NCBI GenBank assembly: GCA_028571685.1 | Contig: CM053146.1 | Span: 18,511,431 to 18,575,430, forward strand | Length of the DNA: 64,000 nucleotides | Direction: 5' to 3' | Origin: Heterohyrax brucei | Taxonomy: Eukaryota > Chordata > Mammalia > Hyracoidea > Procaviidae | Shown here: in pieces, positions 11,801 to 25,084 of the stretch | Numbering within the stretch: position 1 is the first letter of the stretch | How the letters are laid out: every line of letters begins with the position of its first letter | Program-made: the position numbers and the translations under genes | The notes under the pieces: model-generated | What the model saw: the letters and a program-made list of their open reading frames with translations, nothing else | Told to the model about the DNA's origin: nothing | Database searches by the model: none

Positions 11801-12960
11801 CCCTGCTCTATCCTCGTGATATCAGTGGATCAATTGATCAAAGAGATTCCCCAGGTTTGGGCTGAAAACAACTCCAGGACTGGCCAAACACCAACCACTG
11901 GTTATAGTGACTTTAAAACCATCTGCCAGCCCGATTCAGGTGCAACAGTACTCCATTGTGCCAGAAGCGAAGAGAGGGATCAGGGCCCACATTCAAAGAC
12001 TCAGAAAACATGGAATACTGGTGCCCTGCCAGTCACCCTGGAATACTCCCCTCCTGCCGGTGAGGAAGGCAGGAGGGCTGGACTCCAGACCAGTCCTAAC
12101 CCGTACACTCTCCTGAGCTCTCTGTCACCAGGACACCAGGTGTATTTAGTGCTGGATTTAAAGGACGCATTCTTCAGTATACCCCTGAGCCCGCAGAGTC
12201 AGCCACTCTTCGCCTTCGAATGGCAGGACCCAGGTCAGCCGGCAGCTGACCTGGACTGCCTGCCACAAGGGTTCAAGAACTCTCCCACCATCTTTGGTGA
12301 GGCCCTTCATCAGGACTTACGTGAGTACAGGCATCAATGGCCTGACATTTCCCTTCTACAATATATAGATGACTTATTACTCGGGGCACCCGATGAAGAC
12401 ACTTGTTTAAAGGACACCAAGTCCCTGTTAACTCTCTTGGAGAAATTGGGATATCGAGTCTCTGCTAAAAAGACACAGGTCTACATCCAGGAGGCGACTT
12501 ACTTGAGTTTCCAACTCAAGGGGGGACAACACTCCCTATCCAAAGCAAGAAAACGGATTATCCCTGGGATTCCCACCCCGTGTACGCCACGGCAGGTGAG
12601 GGAGTACCTGGGATCCGCTGGGTTCTGCTGACTCTGGATCCCAGGATTTGCAGAGATAATGCGCCCCCTATACGAGCTGACATGAGGAAAGGAAAAGAAT
12701 TTTATATGGACTAAAGAAACAGAACAGGCTTTCCAGACTGTAAGAAAGTCACTCCTGGAGGCACTGGCGTTAGCATTACCCAACCTGGAAAAGCCTTTCC
12801 AACTATATATTGATGAAAATAAAAGAATAGCCAAGGGAGTCCTTACTTAGACACTCAGCCCATGGAAAAGGCCGGTGACCTGTCTGTCTAAACAGCTAGA
12901 CCCAGTGGCCTCAGGATGGCCAAGGTGCCTTAGAATTGTTGCGGCCGCTGCTCAACTGAC
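11800..12960 (+). pseudogene. pol: ERV reverse transcriptase, broken
   Basis: This part of Pol copies viral RNA to DNA. The palm is readable in one frame at 12135-12630: a catalytic Asp in 'LDLKDAFFSIPL', the 'LPQGFKNSP' segment and YIDD at 12362-12373, so all three catalytic aspartates remain. The fingers (about 11830-12130) are in a different frame. After a stop at about 12629 the thumb and connection continue with further stops and a frame change near 12980. Confidence 0.9.
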
Positions 12961-12979
12961 TATGGGACAGCCCCTGACC

Positions 12980-13982
<1,003 letters not shown>

Positions 13983-15091
13983 CTGGAGATCAGTTCTATC
14001 CAGCTCCCTGAGCCGACCCTTCCCGAAGAGCCCACCTAGAAGAGAAGAAAGGACGACACTATACTTCGGGAGGGCTCCCCATTCTCCCTCAAAAATTGGG
14101 ACAGAAGCTCGTCCGCCAGATCCACCAGACCACCCATCTGGGAGCAACAAAAATCCAGGAACTTCTGTCTCCAAGGTACTATATACCCCAACTATCCCGG
14201 CTTGATGAACGAATAACACATACCTGCCAAGCCTGCCAAGCCACTAATGCAGGCAGCTCTGGTAAGGCCCACCAAGGTAAGAGAGAAAGACGTACTATGC
14301 CTGCAGTACATTGAGAACTGGACTTCACTGAAATTAAGCACGGCAGATATGGATATAAGTACCTTTTAGTTTTCGTAGACACATTCTCTGGTTGGACTGA
14401 GGCATTTCCCACTAAGAGAGAGACAGCACAAGTAGTTTCAAAAAAAAAAAACTCCTGGAAGAACTCATACCTAGGTTGGGGTTCTGTTGATGCTAGGATC
14501 AGACAATGGCCCTGCCTTTGTGGCCATAGTCTCTCAGGGAATAACATCTGTTCTGGGGATTAATTGGAAACTACATTGTGCCTATCACCCCCAGAGTTCA
14601 GGACAGGTAAAAAGGATGAACCAGACCCTTGAGGAGACCTTAACCAAATTGACCCTAGAAACTGGCGGTGACTAGACGGCCCTGCTTCCTTTTGCCGTAA
14701 CGCGTGTGTGTAATTCTCCCTATCCCCAAGGCCTTACGCCCTATGAAACTGTTTTTGGGAGGCCACACCCCTCTGCCCTAAACCAAGGGATGACATACTT
14801 GCTGAAATTTCTAATCATGACCTGCTTAAGTCCCTCCAGGCCCTGCAGAAAACTCAAGATCTGCTTTTCCCCTTGTCGAGACGCCTCCACAATCTCCCTC
14901 CTGTAAAGCCACATCAGTTTCAGCCGGGGGTCTAGTCTGGGTCCTGAGACACCAAAAGGAGACTTTGGAGCACCATTGGAAAGGACCCGACACAGTAATC
15001 CTGGCAACCCCCACTGCCGTCGAGGTTGACAGGATCCGGCCCTGGGTCTATCACTCCCATCTACCTTCAATGGAGGGAGCGACAACATAGT
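13983..15091 (+). pseudogene. pol: ERV integrase, broken
   Basis: Integrase inserts viral DNA into the host. The zinc-binding N-domain is readable at 14096-14260: 'HQTTHLG' supplies the two His and 'CQACQ' the two Cys. The core begins near 14310 with 'ELDFTEIK', preceded by a stop (TGA) at 14312-14314. The second catalytic Asp is in 'LGSDNGPAF' (about 14491-14520). The third residue, normally Glu, is Lys in '[10 protein letters not shown]' (about 14600-14630). A run of ten A with a frame change lies at about 14441. The C-terminal domain is seen at 14925-15075 ('GPDTVILATPTAVEVDRI'). Confidence 0.9.
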
Positions 15092-15099
15092 GGCCCTGA

Positions 15100-15436
15100 G
15101 GCGACTCCAAGAAACCTCTGCCCTCCCGAGGTGACTTCACCAGTTTTTCACCTTGATTCATGTGACCTTGTGGGGGGTTCTATAGGCTCACAGCTTAAGA
15201 AAGACCCATACCCAGTTCGTGCACACGAACACTCAAATACTGGGGGATGTATACATGCTGATGGGTGGGGGTGGGCTACTAACTGCCTCATGCAACAACT
15301 GGCTAAGAAACAATTTTACGTCTGTCCCGGGGCTAATGTCTATGGATCATGTGGAGGAACAAATGATTATTTCTGTTATACATGGGGCTGTGAAACCAAT
15401 GCACCCTGGATCAGGGAAAATAGGGGACCTCATTAG
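15100..15436 (+). pseudogene. env: ERV envelope surface-subunit fragment
   Basis: A Cys-rich open stretch (about 15150-15420) with 'YVCPGANVYGSCGG' and 'CYTWGCETNAPW' resembles the N-terminal part of gammaretroviral Env surface subunit. It ends at a stop at about 15435. The rest of the surface subunit is absent, so no receptor-binding protein can be made. Confidence 0.75.
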
Positions 15437-15439
15437 GAT

Positions 15440-15690
15440 CAGTTGAGTCTCTGTTCTCCTGGTCCCCCTGGTTGACCACCCTAATGTCCTCCCTTATAGG
15501 CCCCCTGCTAATACTGCTATTACTTCTGACGCTGGGACCCTGCATTCTCAACAAACTAGTAACATTCATTAGAGAGTCAGCGTAGTACAGATTTTATTAC
15601 TCAAACAACAATATCAGGCCTACAACAACATCCTGATTATAGAGATACGGATATCTGAGTTTTCTATGATTAAAAAACATTTACAAATAG
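15440..15690 (+). pseudogene. env: ERV envelope transmembrane-subunit tail
   Basis: After the deletion only the end of TM remains: a hydrophobic membrane anchor rich in Leu (about 15487-15540), then '[14 protein letters not shown]' and a stop at about 15583. Fusion peptide, heptad repeats and the Cys motif are gone. Confidence 0.75.
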
Positions 15691-15703
15691 GAAAAGTGGG
15701 GAA
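15689..15703 (+). promoter_or_regulatory. ERV polypurine tract
   Basis: The purine-rich 'aggaaaagtggggaa', interrupted by one T, abuts the 3' LTR start and would prime plus-strand DNA. Confidence 0.8.
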
Positions 15704-16156
15704 TGTGAGATCCTCCATACAAAGAGCAGGAAAATATAGGACCAACCCCCTCAGAGTTCCAGGAACGTACCCAAAAAGGCTGGTTTCGGGAATAACAAGA
15801 AGGAACTTACCCAAAAAGGGTGGTTTCGGGAATAACAAGAAGGAACTTACCCAAAAAAGGCTAGTTTCAGAAATACCAGGAAGTAAATGCACCCGAAATA
15901 TCCGCCCTAGCCCCGAGCTAATACAAACCACAAAAAAAATTACCCCACGCGGAACCTTCCCCAACCCCACCTTCCCCAAGAATGTAAGACTCTGCCTTTA
16001 TATACTCTGTAATTCTCTTGTTCGGGGCTCATTCCCTCTACTCTGACAAGAGTATGGATTGAGCCCCAGCGTGCTGGAATAAAACCTCTTGCTGTTTGCA
16101 TCAAGAACCGTCTCTTGTGAGTGACTTGGGGTGGCGTTCGCACTCAGGACCTTACA
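15704..16156 (+). repeat. ERV 3' LTR (453 bp)
   Basis: It starts TGTGAG and ends CTTACA like the 5' LTR. It has three copies of the 40-bp U3 repeat (15761-15800, 15801-15840, 15841-15879) instead of two. TATA is at 15999-16004 and AATAAA at 16078-16083. The TSD copy gatg follows at 16157-16160. Confidence 0.95.
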
Positions 16157-16532
16157 GATGCATACATCCAAAAAGAAGATTGGGCCCAAATCAAAGAACT
16201 AACCCTACATCTTGAACTAGAAGAAAGAAAAGCAAAAGAATCTCTTAGGCATCAGAAGAAATTGAGTAATAAAAATTAGAGCAGAACTAAATGAAATAGA
16301 AAACAGAAAAACTACACAAAGTGTTAACAAGACCCAAAACTCGTGTTCTGAAAAGATCAACATATAACCTGCTGGCCAAACTGGCCCCTGGACAACAGAA
16401 AAAGGAGGAGAAACAAATAATCCAAATGAGAAATGAGATGGGTGATATCACAACAGATGCAAATGAAATTTTAAAAAATCATATAGAACCCTATGAAAAA
16501 CTGTACTCCAACAAATTGGAAAACCTAGAGTA

Positions 16533-16582
16533 AATGGTGGCTATGAATAGGAATCAATTGGACGACAAGGAGTTTTACCCAG
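16533..16582 (+). repeat. SINE tail fragment
   Basis: 'ggctatgaataggaatcaattggacgacaagg' resembles the 3' end of the Afrotherian SINE. It lies directly before the LTR-like repeat. Confidence 0.5.
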
Positions 16583-17130
16583 TGTTTCAGTCATCTGGTA
16601 CCACTCTAACAGAAATACCAAAAGAGGATGGCTTTAACAAAGAAAAGTGTATTCTTATACAGTCCAACAGACTGCAAGTCCAAATTCACGGTATCTGCTC
16701 GGTATCTGCTCCAGGGAAAGACTGTCCCTTTTTGTTGACTCTTGAAGAAACTACTTATGTTGTACCAGTCTTTGGTTAGGGAGCATCCTGGCACAGGGAC
16801 CAAAGGTCTGAAGGACATGTTCTTCTCCCAGTGTTGCTTTCTTCATGGTTTGGGGTTCCCAACTCTCTGCATACTTCTCTTTCTTTTTACCTCTTGTAGC
16901 CATATTCCAGGGATACTCTCTTTATACTGCAGAGGGAGGTAACCATAGGGTTTTACAGTCCCACCCTAATTCTCTTTAACATAATCCTATCTATTACCCA
17001 CAGACAGAGATTAGGATTTATGGCACATGAAAAATCATAAAATGGAGGGCAACCACACCATGTTGGGAATTATGGCCCAGTCAAATTACTATGCACATTT
17101 TTGGGGGACACAATTCAATCCATGATGACA
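16583..17130 (+). repeat. LTR-like dispersed repeat, copy A
   Basis: It begins 'tgtttcagtcatctggtacc' and ends 'acacaattcaatccatgatgaca', and matches copy B at 40590-41114 over its length. The TG...CA ends and the flanking duplication of copy B suggest a solo LTR of the ERVL/MaLR type. I cannot name the subfamily. Confidence 0.7.
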
Positions 17131-19424
17131 AGTTAGAGGAAACGGACAAATTTCTAGAAACCTAAACTAACTACCTAAACTAACACCAACAGAAGGTAGA
17201 ACAATTAAATAATCCCAGAACAAAAGACTGAAAAGGTAATTAAAAGACTTCCAATGAAAATAACCCCTGGCCCTGACAGTTTCACTAGAAAATTCTGCCA
17301 AAGTTTTAGAGAAGAGTTAACATCGCTATTACCGGAGGTGTTTCAGAGCACAGAAAAGCAGGGAACACTGCTAAACTGATTCTATGAATCCAGCATAACC
17401 CTGACAGCAAATCAAGAGATGCACCACAGAAAAGGAAAATTACAGACCAGTATCTCTCATGAACTTAGGTTAAAAATCCTCAACAAAATTCTAGCGAACA
17501 GAATTCAGTAACGTATCAAAACATAATTCACCATGACCACGTGGGATTCATACCAGGGATGCAGGGATGGTTCAACATTTGAAAAATAATCAATGTAATA
17601 CAACACATAAATAAAACAAAAGAACCATTTGATTTTATCAATTGATGCAGAAAAAGCATTTGACAAAGTCTAATACTCATTCATGTTAAAAATTCTCAAC
17701 AAAATGGGAAAAACCTCAACATAATAAAGGATATTGGTACAAAGCCAAGAGCCAACATCATCCTAAGTGGGGACTCTGAATGCATTCCTCTTGAGTATGG
17801 GAAATAGACAAAGATGCCTTTGTCCTCTCTTTTATTCAATACTGTGCTAGAAGTTTTAGCCAGAGTAATGAAGAAAAAAAAAATGGCATTCAAGTTAGTA
17901 AGGAAATTAGCAATTGCAAGTGATATGATTTTATATACAGAAAACCTGAAATTCAGAAAAACAAAAACAAAAAACTAACTGGAACTAATAGAAGAGTTCA
18001 GCAAAGCACAGGGATACAAAATAAACATAAAAAAAGTCAGTTGGATTTCTTTACACCAACAAGAAGAACATTAAGGAGGAAATTGCCAAATCAATACCAT
18101 TTATGACAGCCTCTAAGAAGATAAAACACTTAGGAATAAATCTAACCAGAGATGTGAAAGAACCGAACCAAATCGAACAAAACCAGACTACTGCAAGAAA
18201 TCTAAAGAGACTTATCTATGTGGAGAAACCAGCCTTGCTCATGGATAGGAAGATTCAACATTGTGAAAAGTATCTATACTACTGAAAACAATCTATAGAT
18301 ACAATGCAATCCCAATCCGAATTCCAATGGCATTTTTATAATGAGATGGAAAAACAAGTCACCAATTTAATATGGAAAGGGAAGAAGCCTTGGATACTAA
18401 AGCATTACTAAAGAAGAAGAAAGGGGGAGACCTCACACTACCTGACTTGAGAACCTATTACACTGCCACAGAAGTCAAAACATCCTGGTACTGGTACAAC
18501 AGACACATTGACCAATGGAAGAGGACTGAGAATCCAGATACAAAATCATCCACTTATGAGCAGCTGATATTTGACAAAAGCCCAAAGTCCATACACTGGG
18601 GAAGAGTCTCTTCAACAAATGCTGTTGGCATAACTGGATATCCAGTTGCAAAAAAAAAAAAAAAGAAACAACAGCCATATCTTACACCATGTACAAAAAT
18701 TAAGTCAGTGTAGACTCAAGACATAAATATAAAATAAAAAATGATAAGTATTATGAAAGAAAAAATAGGGACAATTCTGGGACCCCCAATACACAATACA
18801 AACAGAATACAAAATTACTAACAATGCACAAACACCAAAAGAGAAGACAAATAACTGGGAACTTCTAAAAGTCACTTACACTCATGGAAACTCTATGGAG
18901 CAGTTCTACTCTGTCTATCAAAACAGTAACAAAACAACAGACTGGGGAAAAACAACTGGATACCACTAGTCTGATTAAAGCATAATCTCCAAATTCTATA
19001 AGATTCTACAAAATTTCAGCAAAAAGACAACTCAATTTAAAAAATGGGCAAAAGATATGAACTTGACTTCACCAAAGAAGACATTCAGGTAGCTAATAGA
19101 TGAATAGGAAACATCATCATTAGCCATTAGAGAAATCCAAATCAAAACGATATACCATCTCATTCCAACAAGGCTTGTATTAACAAAAAACACACAAAAC
19201 AACAAACGTTGGAGAGGCTGTAGAGAGACTGCAGTACTTACACACTGTGGTGGGAATGTAAACTGGTAGGACCACTTCGGAAACCGATTTGGAGCTTCCT
19301 TAAAAAGCTAGAAAATACTAAATGATTCAGCAATCCCATTTCTTGGAATATATCCTAGAGAAATAAAAGCTGTCACAAGAATAGACACACACACACCAAC
19401 GTTCACTGCAGCACTGCTCACAAT

Positions 19425-19592
19425 AGGAAACCCTGATGGCGTAGCAGTTAAGTGCTATGTTTGCTAACCAAAAGGCCAGCAGTTCAAATCTACCAGGTGC
19501 TCCCTGGAAACTATATGGAGCAGTTCTACTCTGTCCTACAGGGTTGCTAGGAGTTGGAATTGACTCGATGGCAGTGGGTTTGGTTTTAGGGG
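19425..19592 (+). repeat. Afrotherian SINE in L1 3' region
   Basis: This is the best-preserved SINE copy in the window: 'gaaaccctgatggcgtagca', 'gctaaccaaaaggccagcag', 'gcagttctactctgtcctac', then 'gactcgatggcagtgggttt'. It interrupts L1 between 'cactgctcacaatagg' and 'cccacaacagcaaaaagatgg'. Confidence 0.95.
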
Positions 19593-20740
19593 GGAGGGGG
19601 CCCACAACAGCAAAAAGATGGAATCAACCTAGGTGCCCATCACAGATGAATGGATAAACAAACTATGGTACACGCAGGGAATGGAATAATAGACAATGAT
19701 AAAGAATAACAGTCAATTTGGGAAATATCTCCTAACATGGATGAATCTGGAAGGCATTATGTTGAGTGAAATCTGTCAGTTGCAAAAGGACAAATACTGT
19801 GTGTGACCAGTATTGTAAGTACTCAAGAAACTATTTAAACACAGAAATATGTTTAATGGTATTGGAAATAGTATTTGATGGTTATAAGGGTGATAAGGGA
19901 TGGAAAAGAGTATTCATTAATTAGGTATCAATCAGGAATTAAGGTAGGTGAAAGGAGGAACAACACATACTAGAGGAGAATTCAGCACAACTGGATTAAC
20001 CCGAAAGCAAATACTTCAAAGGACACAGCAGCTGCAGCAGGGGTTTGGAGACCATGGTTTCAAAGCATGTGTACTTCAACTGGCATAACAAAATTTTAAA
20101 AGTGTTCTATATCCCACTTTGTTGAGTAGCATCTGGGTCAAGCATCAGGAATAGAGGAGAACGGAGAACATCAAAGACATAAGGAAATATGAGCCTAAGA
20201 GAAAGGGCCACATAATCCACTACATCAACACGAGCCTGGAAGAATTAGGGTACCTATCTACCACCAATGGACTGCCCTGACAGGGAACCCAAGAAAGATT
20301 CCCTGACGTAGCGGGAGAAAAAAGGAGTACAGAACTAGATCTCTACTAAAAAGACCAGACTTGATGGCCTGACAAATTGGAGGGTCCATGGAAGATATGG
20401 CCCCTGGATTCTCTGTTAATTTAGAACTGAAATCATTTCTGAAGTCAATTCTTCAGACAAAGACTGTACTGGACTGTAAGATGTAAAAAGATACTGGCAA
20501 ATAGGTGTGCTTCTTGGCTTATGTAGATACATGAAACTAACCGGGTAGCTACTGTCTGGAGGCAAGATGAGAGGGCCTAGGGAGATACGAGCCAGTTGAA
20601 TGGACATGGCAAATACAGGCTGGAAAGGAGGAATCTGTTGGCACAGTGCAAGGAGAGTAGCTAGAGATACACAGCTACCTGTAAGTTTCTGTATGACAAA
20701 CTGACGTTAATGGTACACTTTCATTTAAAGCACAAAAAAA
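19593..20740 (+). mobile_element. L1 3' end and 3' UTR (3'-end class 1)
   Basis: It starts with the end of ORF2 ('aagatggaatcaacctaggtgcc') and closes at about 20735 with 'atgacaaactgacgtt...ctttcatttaaagcacaa', followed by an A-rich tail. The same end type recurs at 25085, 35920, 42945, 46005, 46803, 52490 and 63840. Confidence 0.8.
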
Positions 20741-20879
20741 GGCAAGAAAAAAATTAATGTTCCTTCCAAGGAATGTTAGAAGTAATTTAGCCAGAAACAA
20801 ACAGAAAAAATCAGGCCTGAATGAGAATAAAGTACATAGAGACAATTACAAAGTGGACAGAGGAACATGTTAATTGATT

Positions 20880-21745
20880 CCCAAGCATACTAATAGAAAA
20901 ATCCAGAAGTGCGGGAAACCTACAAGACCAATAATTCGGTTTCTTCAGTAAATAAATATCAAGGAAAAATAACATTAATGGGGCATCTATATATCAGCAT
21001 TACTGCAAGAATAAACTATTTTTCACAAGAAAAATAGAGATTAGTATTTCTCAGGAATAAAGAGGCAGAAGTCCTTAACAAAGTACTAACCAAGTGAATC
21101 CAAAACAGATAAAAAAGATTGTACACCATTACCAGATGGGATTTATCTCAGGAATATAATGTTGGTTTAACATGTGAAAATCAATCAATGTTAGCCAAAG
21201 AATGAAAGGATAAAAGCCAAATGATCACCTCAATACATGTCAAAAAAGTTTTTCACATAATTCAACACTCAATTCATCATAAAAACACTTAGCAAACTAG
21301 GAATAGAAACTTCCTCAACCTGTTAACAATATCTGTGAGAAAAAAACAACTGTAGTTAACACCATATGTAAAGAGTGAAAGACTGAATGCTTTTCCCTAG
21401 GATCATTAACAAGACAAAGATGTGCTCTCTCACCACTCTAGTCCACACTGTACTAAAGGTTCTAGTTCACACATTAAGCAAGAAAACAAAATACAACACA
21501 TCTAGACTGTAAAAGAAAAAGCAAAACAATCACTATTTGCAGATGATGTTATTTTGTACATAGAAAATCCTAAGGAACCCACTAAAAAGCTTTCAGAACT
21601 AGTAAATAAGTTCACCAAGGTTGTGGAATACAGGAACAAAGAAAAATCAACTATTTCCAGTATAATGAACAATCTGAAAAATGAAATTAAAAATAATTCT
21701 TTTCACAATATTATTAAAAAGAATAAAATATTTAGAAAAAATTAA
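20880..21745 (+). mobile_element. Older L1, ORF2 reverse transcriptase fragment
   Basis: 'gatgatgttattttgtacat' at 21541 encodes a degenerate palm motif (DDVILYIENPKEPTKKLSEL). It is more diverged than its neighbours. It is interrupted at about 21745 and resumes at 23329, 24700 and 25825. Confidence 0.7.
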
Positions 21746-23328
21746 TGAATACTTCACTAAAGAGGAGATCCAGGCAGCCAAAAAACACATGCGGACATGT
21801 TCACGATCTTTAGTTATTAAAGAAATTCAAATCAAGACAACAATGAGATACCATCTCACCCCAACAAGATTGGCCATGATCCAGAAAACACAAAACAACA
21901 AATGCTGGAGAGGCTGTGGAGAAAGTGGAACCCTCCTACACTGTTGGTGGGGTTGCAAAATGGTCCAGCCTCTTTGGAAGGCAATCTGGCGCTTCCTTAA
22001 AAAAATGGATATTGATATACCATTTGATCCAGTAATTCCACTACTTGGAATATATCCTACAGATTCAAGGCCTTTCACACCGACGGACACATGCACCAGA
22101 ATGTTTATCGTGGCACAGTCCACAATAGCAAAAAGGTGGAATCAACCCAGATGCCCAACAATAGAAGAATGGATAGGTAAACTGTGGTACATATACTCAA
22201 TGGAGCACTACGCAATGATAAAGAATAAAGATGATTCCAGGAAACATCTCCTAACCTGGTTTCAACTGGAAGACATTATGTTGAGTAAGAGTAGTCAGCG
22301 ACAAAAGGACAAATACTGTATGAGACCTCTACGATAAGATCTCAAAAACAGACTTGTGTATAGAAGAAAAGACTCTTTGACAGCTGCAAGGGAGGGGAGA
22401 GAGGGAGGGAGGGCGAGGGGGGGAGGGTTTAGTTTAGGTAGTTACTAGAAATCTAGTTGGGAGAAAGCGGTGACAGCACACATTAGGAACAAGAACAACA
22501 TTAAGTGGACTTCAGCATAACTTGAGTACTCCTTCCATCTTAACTCAATACTGCAAGGATAGAGTAGCTGGGGCAGGGGGTGGGGGACCATGCTCTTAGG
22601 CGAATTCCAGGCCAATTGGCACAACTAGCGTTTTGCTAAGAGAGCTCTCTGCACCCTACATTGGTGAGTAGCGTCTGGGGTCTTAAAAGCTGCCAAGCTG
22701 CCATCCGAGGACACAGCAAATGGTCCCAACTCAGCAGGAACGGATGCTCACCGAGGGCCAAAATGGCATGCGGTAAAGACAACTGAGAAGACAGAGAGAG
22801 TGCCTACATCGACCTGGGACTGGAAGAACCGGATGGTGCCCGGCCACCACCAGTGATAGCCATGACGGAGCTTACAGAGAGGAGCCTCACTGGCAATACA
22901 AGAATAAAAAGAGGTGCATCATGAGATCTCCACTAAAAGACCTCAATTGATGGTCCAGCGGTTTTGGGGTTCCTCTGAGAGCATGGCCCCTGGCCCTGAT
23001 GCTGCCCGTTCCCATAAATTATAACAAAGGTCCACTCTTTGGACAGGAATGGAATGGACTTGGCAATGCAGAGTAACCATATATTGGAAGCACTTTATGG
23101 TTCTATACATCTATAGGATATCATCTTGCTGACCTCTGGCTGGAGGAAAGGGAGTGGATAGAGAGGAGGGAAAAGGAGACTGTTGGATGAGACATGTATG
23201 GAGCAGAGAGGAATAGTGTGCAGTCACCGGATAGGGAGAGCAGTGGAAGCTGCATATAGGGGGGCATGTAAATTTACATGTGAATGTACATTTTCACTCA
23301 GTTATGTTAAATAAAAATAAAAAAAAAA
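21746..23328 (+). mobile_element. L1 3' half and 3' UTR (3'-end class 2), recent-looking
   Basis: A 5'-truncated L1 starts within ORF2. A frame of 218 codons (21681-22337), opening in the older L1, carries the conserved ORF2 C-terminus ('HCWWGCKMVQPLWKAIWRFL'). The 3' UTR holds a G-rich tract (22385-22430) and ends in an A-rich tail at 23310-23328. Flanking 'aaaaattaatgaa' at about 21737 and 23327 is a likely TSD. Confidence 0.85.
22385..22430 (+). other. G-rich tract, possible G-quadruplex, in L1 3' UTR
   Basis: There are runs of three or more G separated by one to five bases ('gggaggggagagagggaggg' onward). Such polypurine tracts are known in L1 3' UTRs. Confidence 0.75.
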
Positions 23329-23379
23329 TTAATGAAACAAGTGCAAATTTAAAAACTACAAAATGTCAATGACAGAATG

Positions 23380-24700
23380 CGTTGTTGTTTGCAGGTGTTG
23401 TTGAGTTGGTGCCAACTCAGGGTAACCCTAGGCACAACATAAGGAAACACTGCCTGGTTCTGTATCATGCTCATAGTTGTTGCTATGTTTGAGCCTATTG
23501 TGGCCACCACCGTATCAGTTCATCTCATTAAGGGTCTTCCTCTTTTTCACTGACCCTCTACTTTACCAAGCATGATGTCCTTCTCCAGGGACTGATCTCT
23601 CCTGATAACATGTCCAAAGTATATAAGACATAGTCTTGGCATCCTTGCTTCTAAGGAACATTTTGGTTGTACTTTTTCCAGACAGACTTGTTCCTTCATT
23701 TGGCAATCCACAGTACATTTAAATAAGTCAACATGCCAACCAAAAGGCACCAGTTCTTCTTTGATCTTCCTTATTAATTGTCTAGCTTCCGCAGGCACAT
23801 AAGGCTATTGAAAACACTATAGCTTTGGTCAGAGCCATTTTAGCTCTCAAGGTAACATCTTTAACAGTTTCAAGACATCTCTTGCAGGCAGTCTGTCCAA
23901 TGCATGTTTGATTTTTTGACTGCTGCCTTCATAGACTGTGATTATGGATCCAAATAAAATGAAGTCCTTGACAACTTTAATCTTTCCTCTGTTTACCACA
24001 ATCTTGCTTTTTGGCCCAGTTGTGAAGATTTCTGTTTTCTTGATGTTGAGGTGTGATCCACACTGGAGGCTGTGGTCTCTGATCTTCATCAATAAGTACT
24101 TTATAAGTCCTTTTCACCTTCCGAAAGCAAGATTGTATCATCTGTATAACACAGGTTGTTAATTGAGTCTCTCTCCAATCTTTTAGTAATCATGATGCCC
24201 TGTTCTTTACATAGTTCAGCTTCATACTGCACGACATATAGACTGAATAGATACGGTGAAAGGATACAACCTGGATGCACACCTATGCTGACTTTAAACC
24301 TGCTCTGTTTGAATGACTAGCTCTTGATCCATGCACAGATTTCTCATAAGCACAATTAACTGTTCTGGAATTTCCATTCTCTGCAACGTTATCCATATTT
24401 TTTTATGGTCCATACAGTCAAATGCCTTAGCATAGTTAAAAAAACAAAAATGCAGGTAAACTTCCTTCTGATATTCTCTGCCCTCAGCCAGGATCCATTT
24501 AGCATCAGCAATGATATCCCTGGTTCTATGTTCTCTTTTAAATTCAGTTGACTTTCTGGCAGTTCCCTGTGGATATACTACTGCAGCTGCTTTTGAATGA
24601 TCTTCAGCAAAATTCTGATTGCAGGTGACACTAATGGTACAGTTCAGTAATTTCTGCATTTGGTTGGATCACCAAATTAGAAATCTGGAAAGATATCTTG
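23380..24700 (-). mobile_element. RTE/BovB-type LINE, 3' part, minus strand
   Basis: On the minus strand, 24294-24659 reads as reverse transcriptase with a finger/palm segment ('YAKAFDCMDHKKIWITLQRM'). 23847-24092 continues with 'LNIKKTEIFTTGPKSK' and 'KVVKDFILFGSII'. 23547-23798 gives the C-terminal 'YFGHVIRRDQSLEKDIMLGK'. The 3' end is at about 23380. Stops and frameshifts are present. RTE elements of this type are abundant in Afrotheria. Confidence 0.88.
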
Positions 24701-25084
24701 AATTCAGAATAGAAAACTTACTTGTTAAGCTGTCAATACTTTCTAAATTGTTTTACAGATTCAGTATCATCATACCAAAATTCCAACTGTGTGTTTTTTT
24801 TTTTTCTTGCATAAATTTATAAGCTGATCTGAAAACATGTATCTACACGTAAGGGACAAAGACTGGCTAAAACTATTCTAAAAAAGAAGAATGAAGTTGG
24901 AGGAAGCACATCTCCTAATTTTAAAATTTACTACGAAGCTATAGTAATCAACAGTCTGGTGCTGGCATGAAGCTAGAAATATAGCTCAATGGAACAGAAT
25001 TCAACTGTTCCACAGGAGAAAGATATAGAAATCTGCTTCCATAAGGATTAAAATCTTGGCTAGTAAAATACAACTGCCATAACC
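24700..25084 (+). mobile_element. Older L1 ORF2 resumes
   Basis: 'tgtcaatactttctaaattg' and 'ttcagtatcatcataccaaaattcc' continue the older ORF2 broken at 21745. It runs to 'ggctagtaaaatacaac' at about 25070. Confidence 0.65.

Larger units (their letters stand above)
16157..19424 (+). mobile_element. L1 ORF2 continues: reverse transcriptase to 3' region
   Basis: The sequence picks up exactly where L1 ORF2 stopped at 9421. It includes the reverse transcriptase region (about 17130-18340, for example 'gggattcataccagggatgc' at 17545) and the ORF2 C-terminal part (18340-19380). Stops are frequent. An LTR-like repeat (16583-17130) and a SINE scrap interrupt it. A run of about 14 A lies at 18650. 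Confidence 0.85.

Noticed and set aside
21681-22337. 218-codon frame as a host gene
   Set aside because: It reads as the C-terminus of L1 ORF2 ('HCWWGCKMVQPLWKAIWRFL'), shared with other L1 copies in this window.
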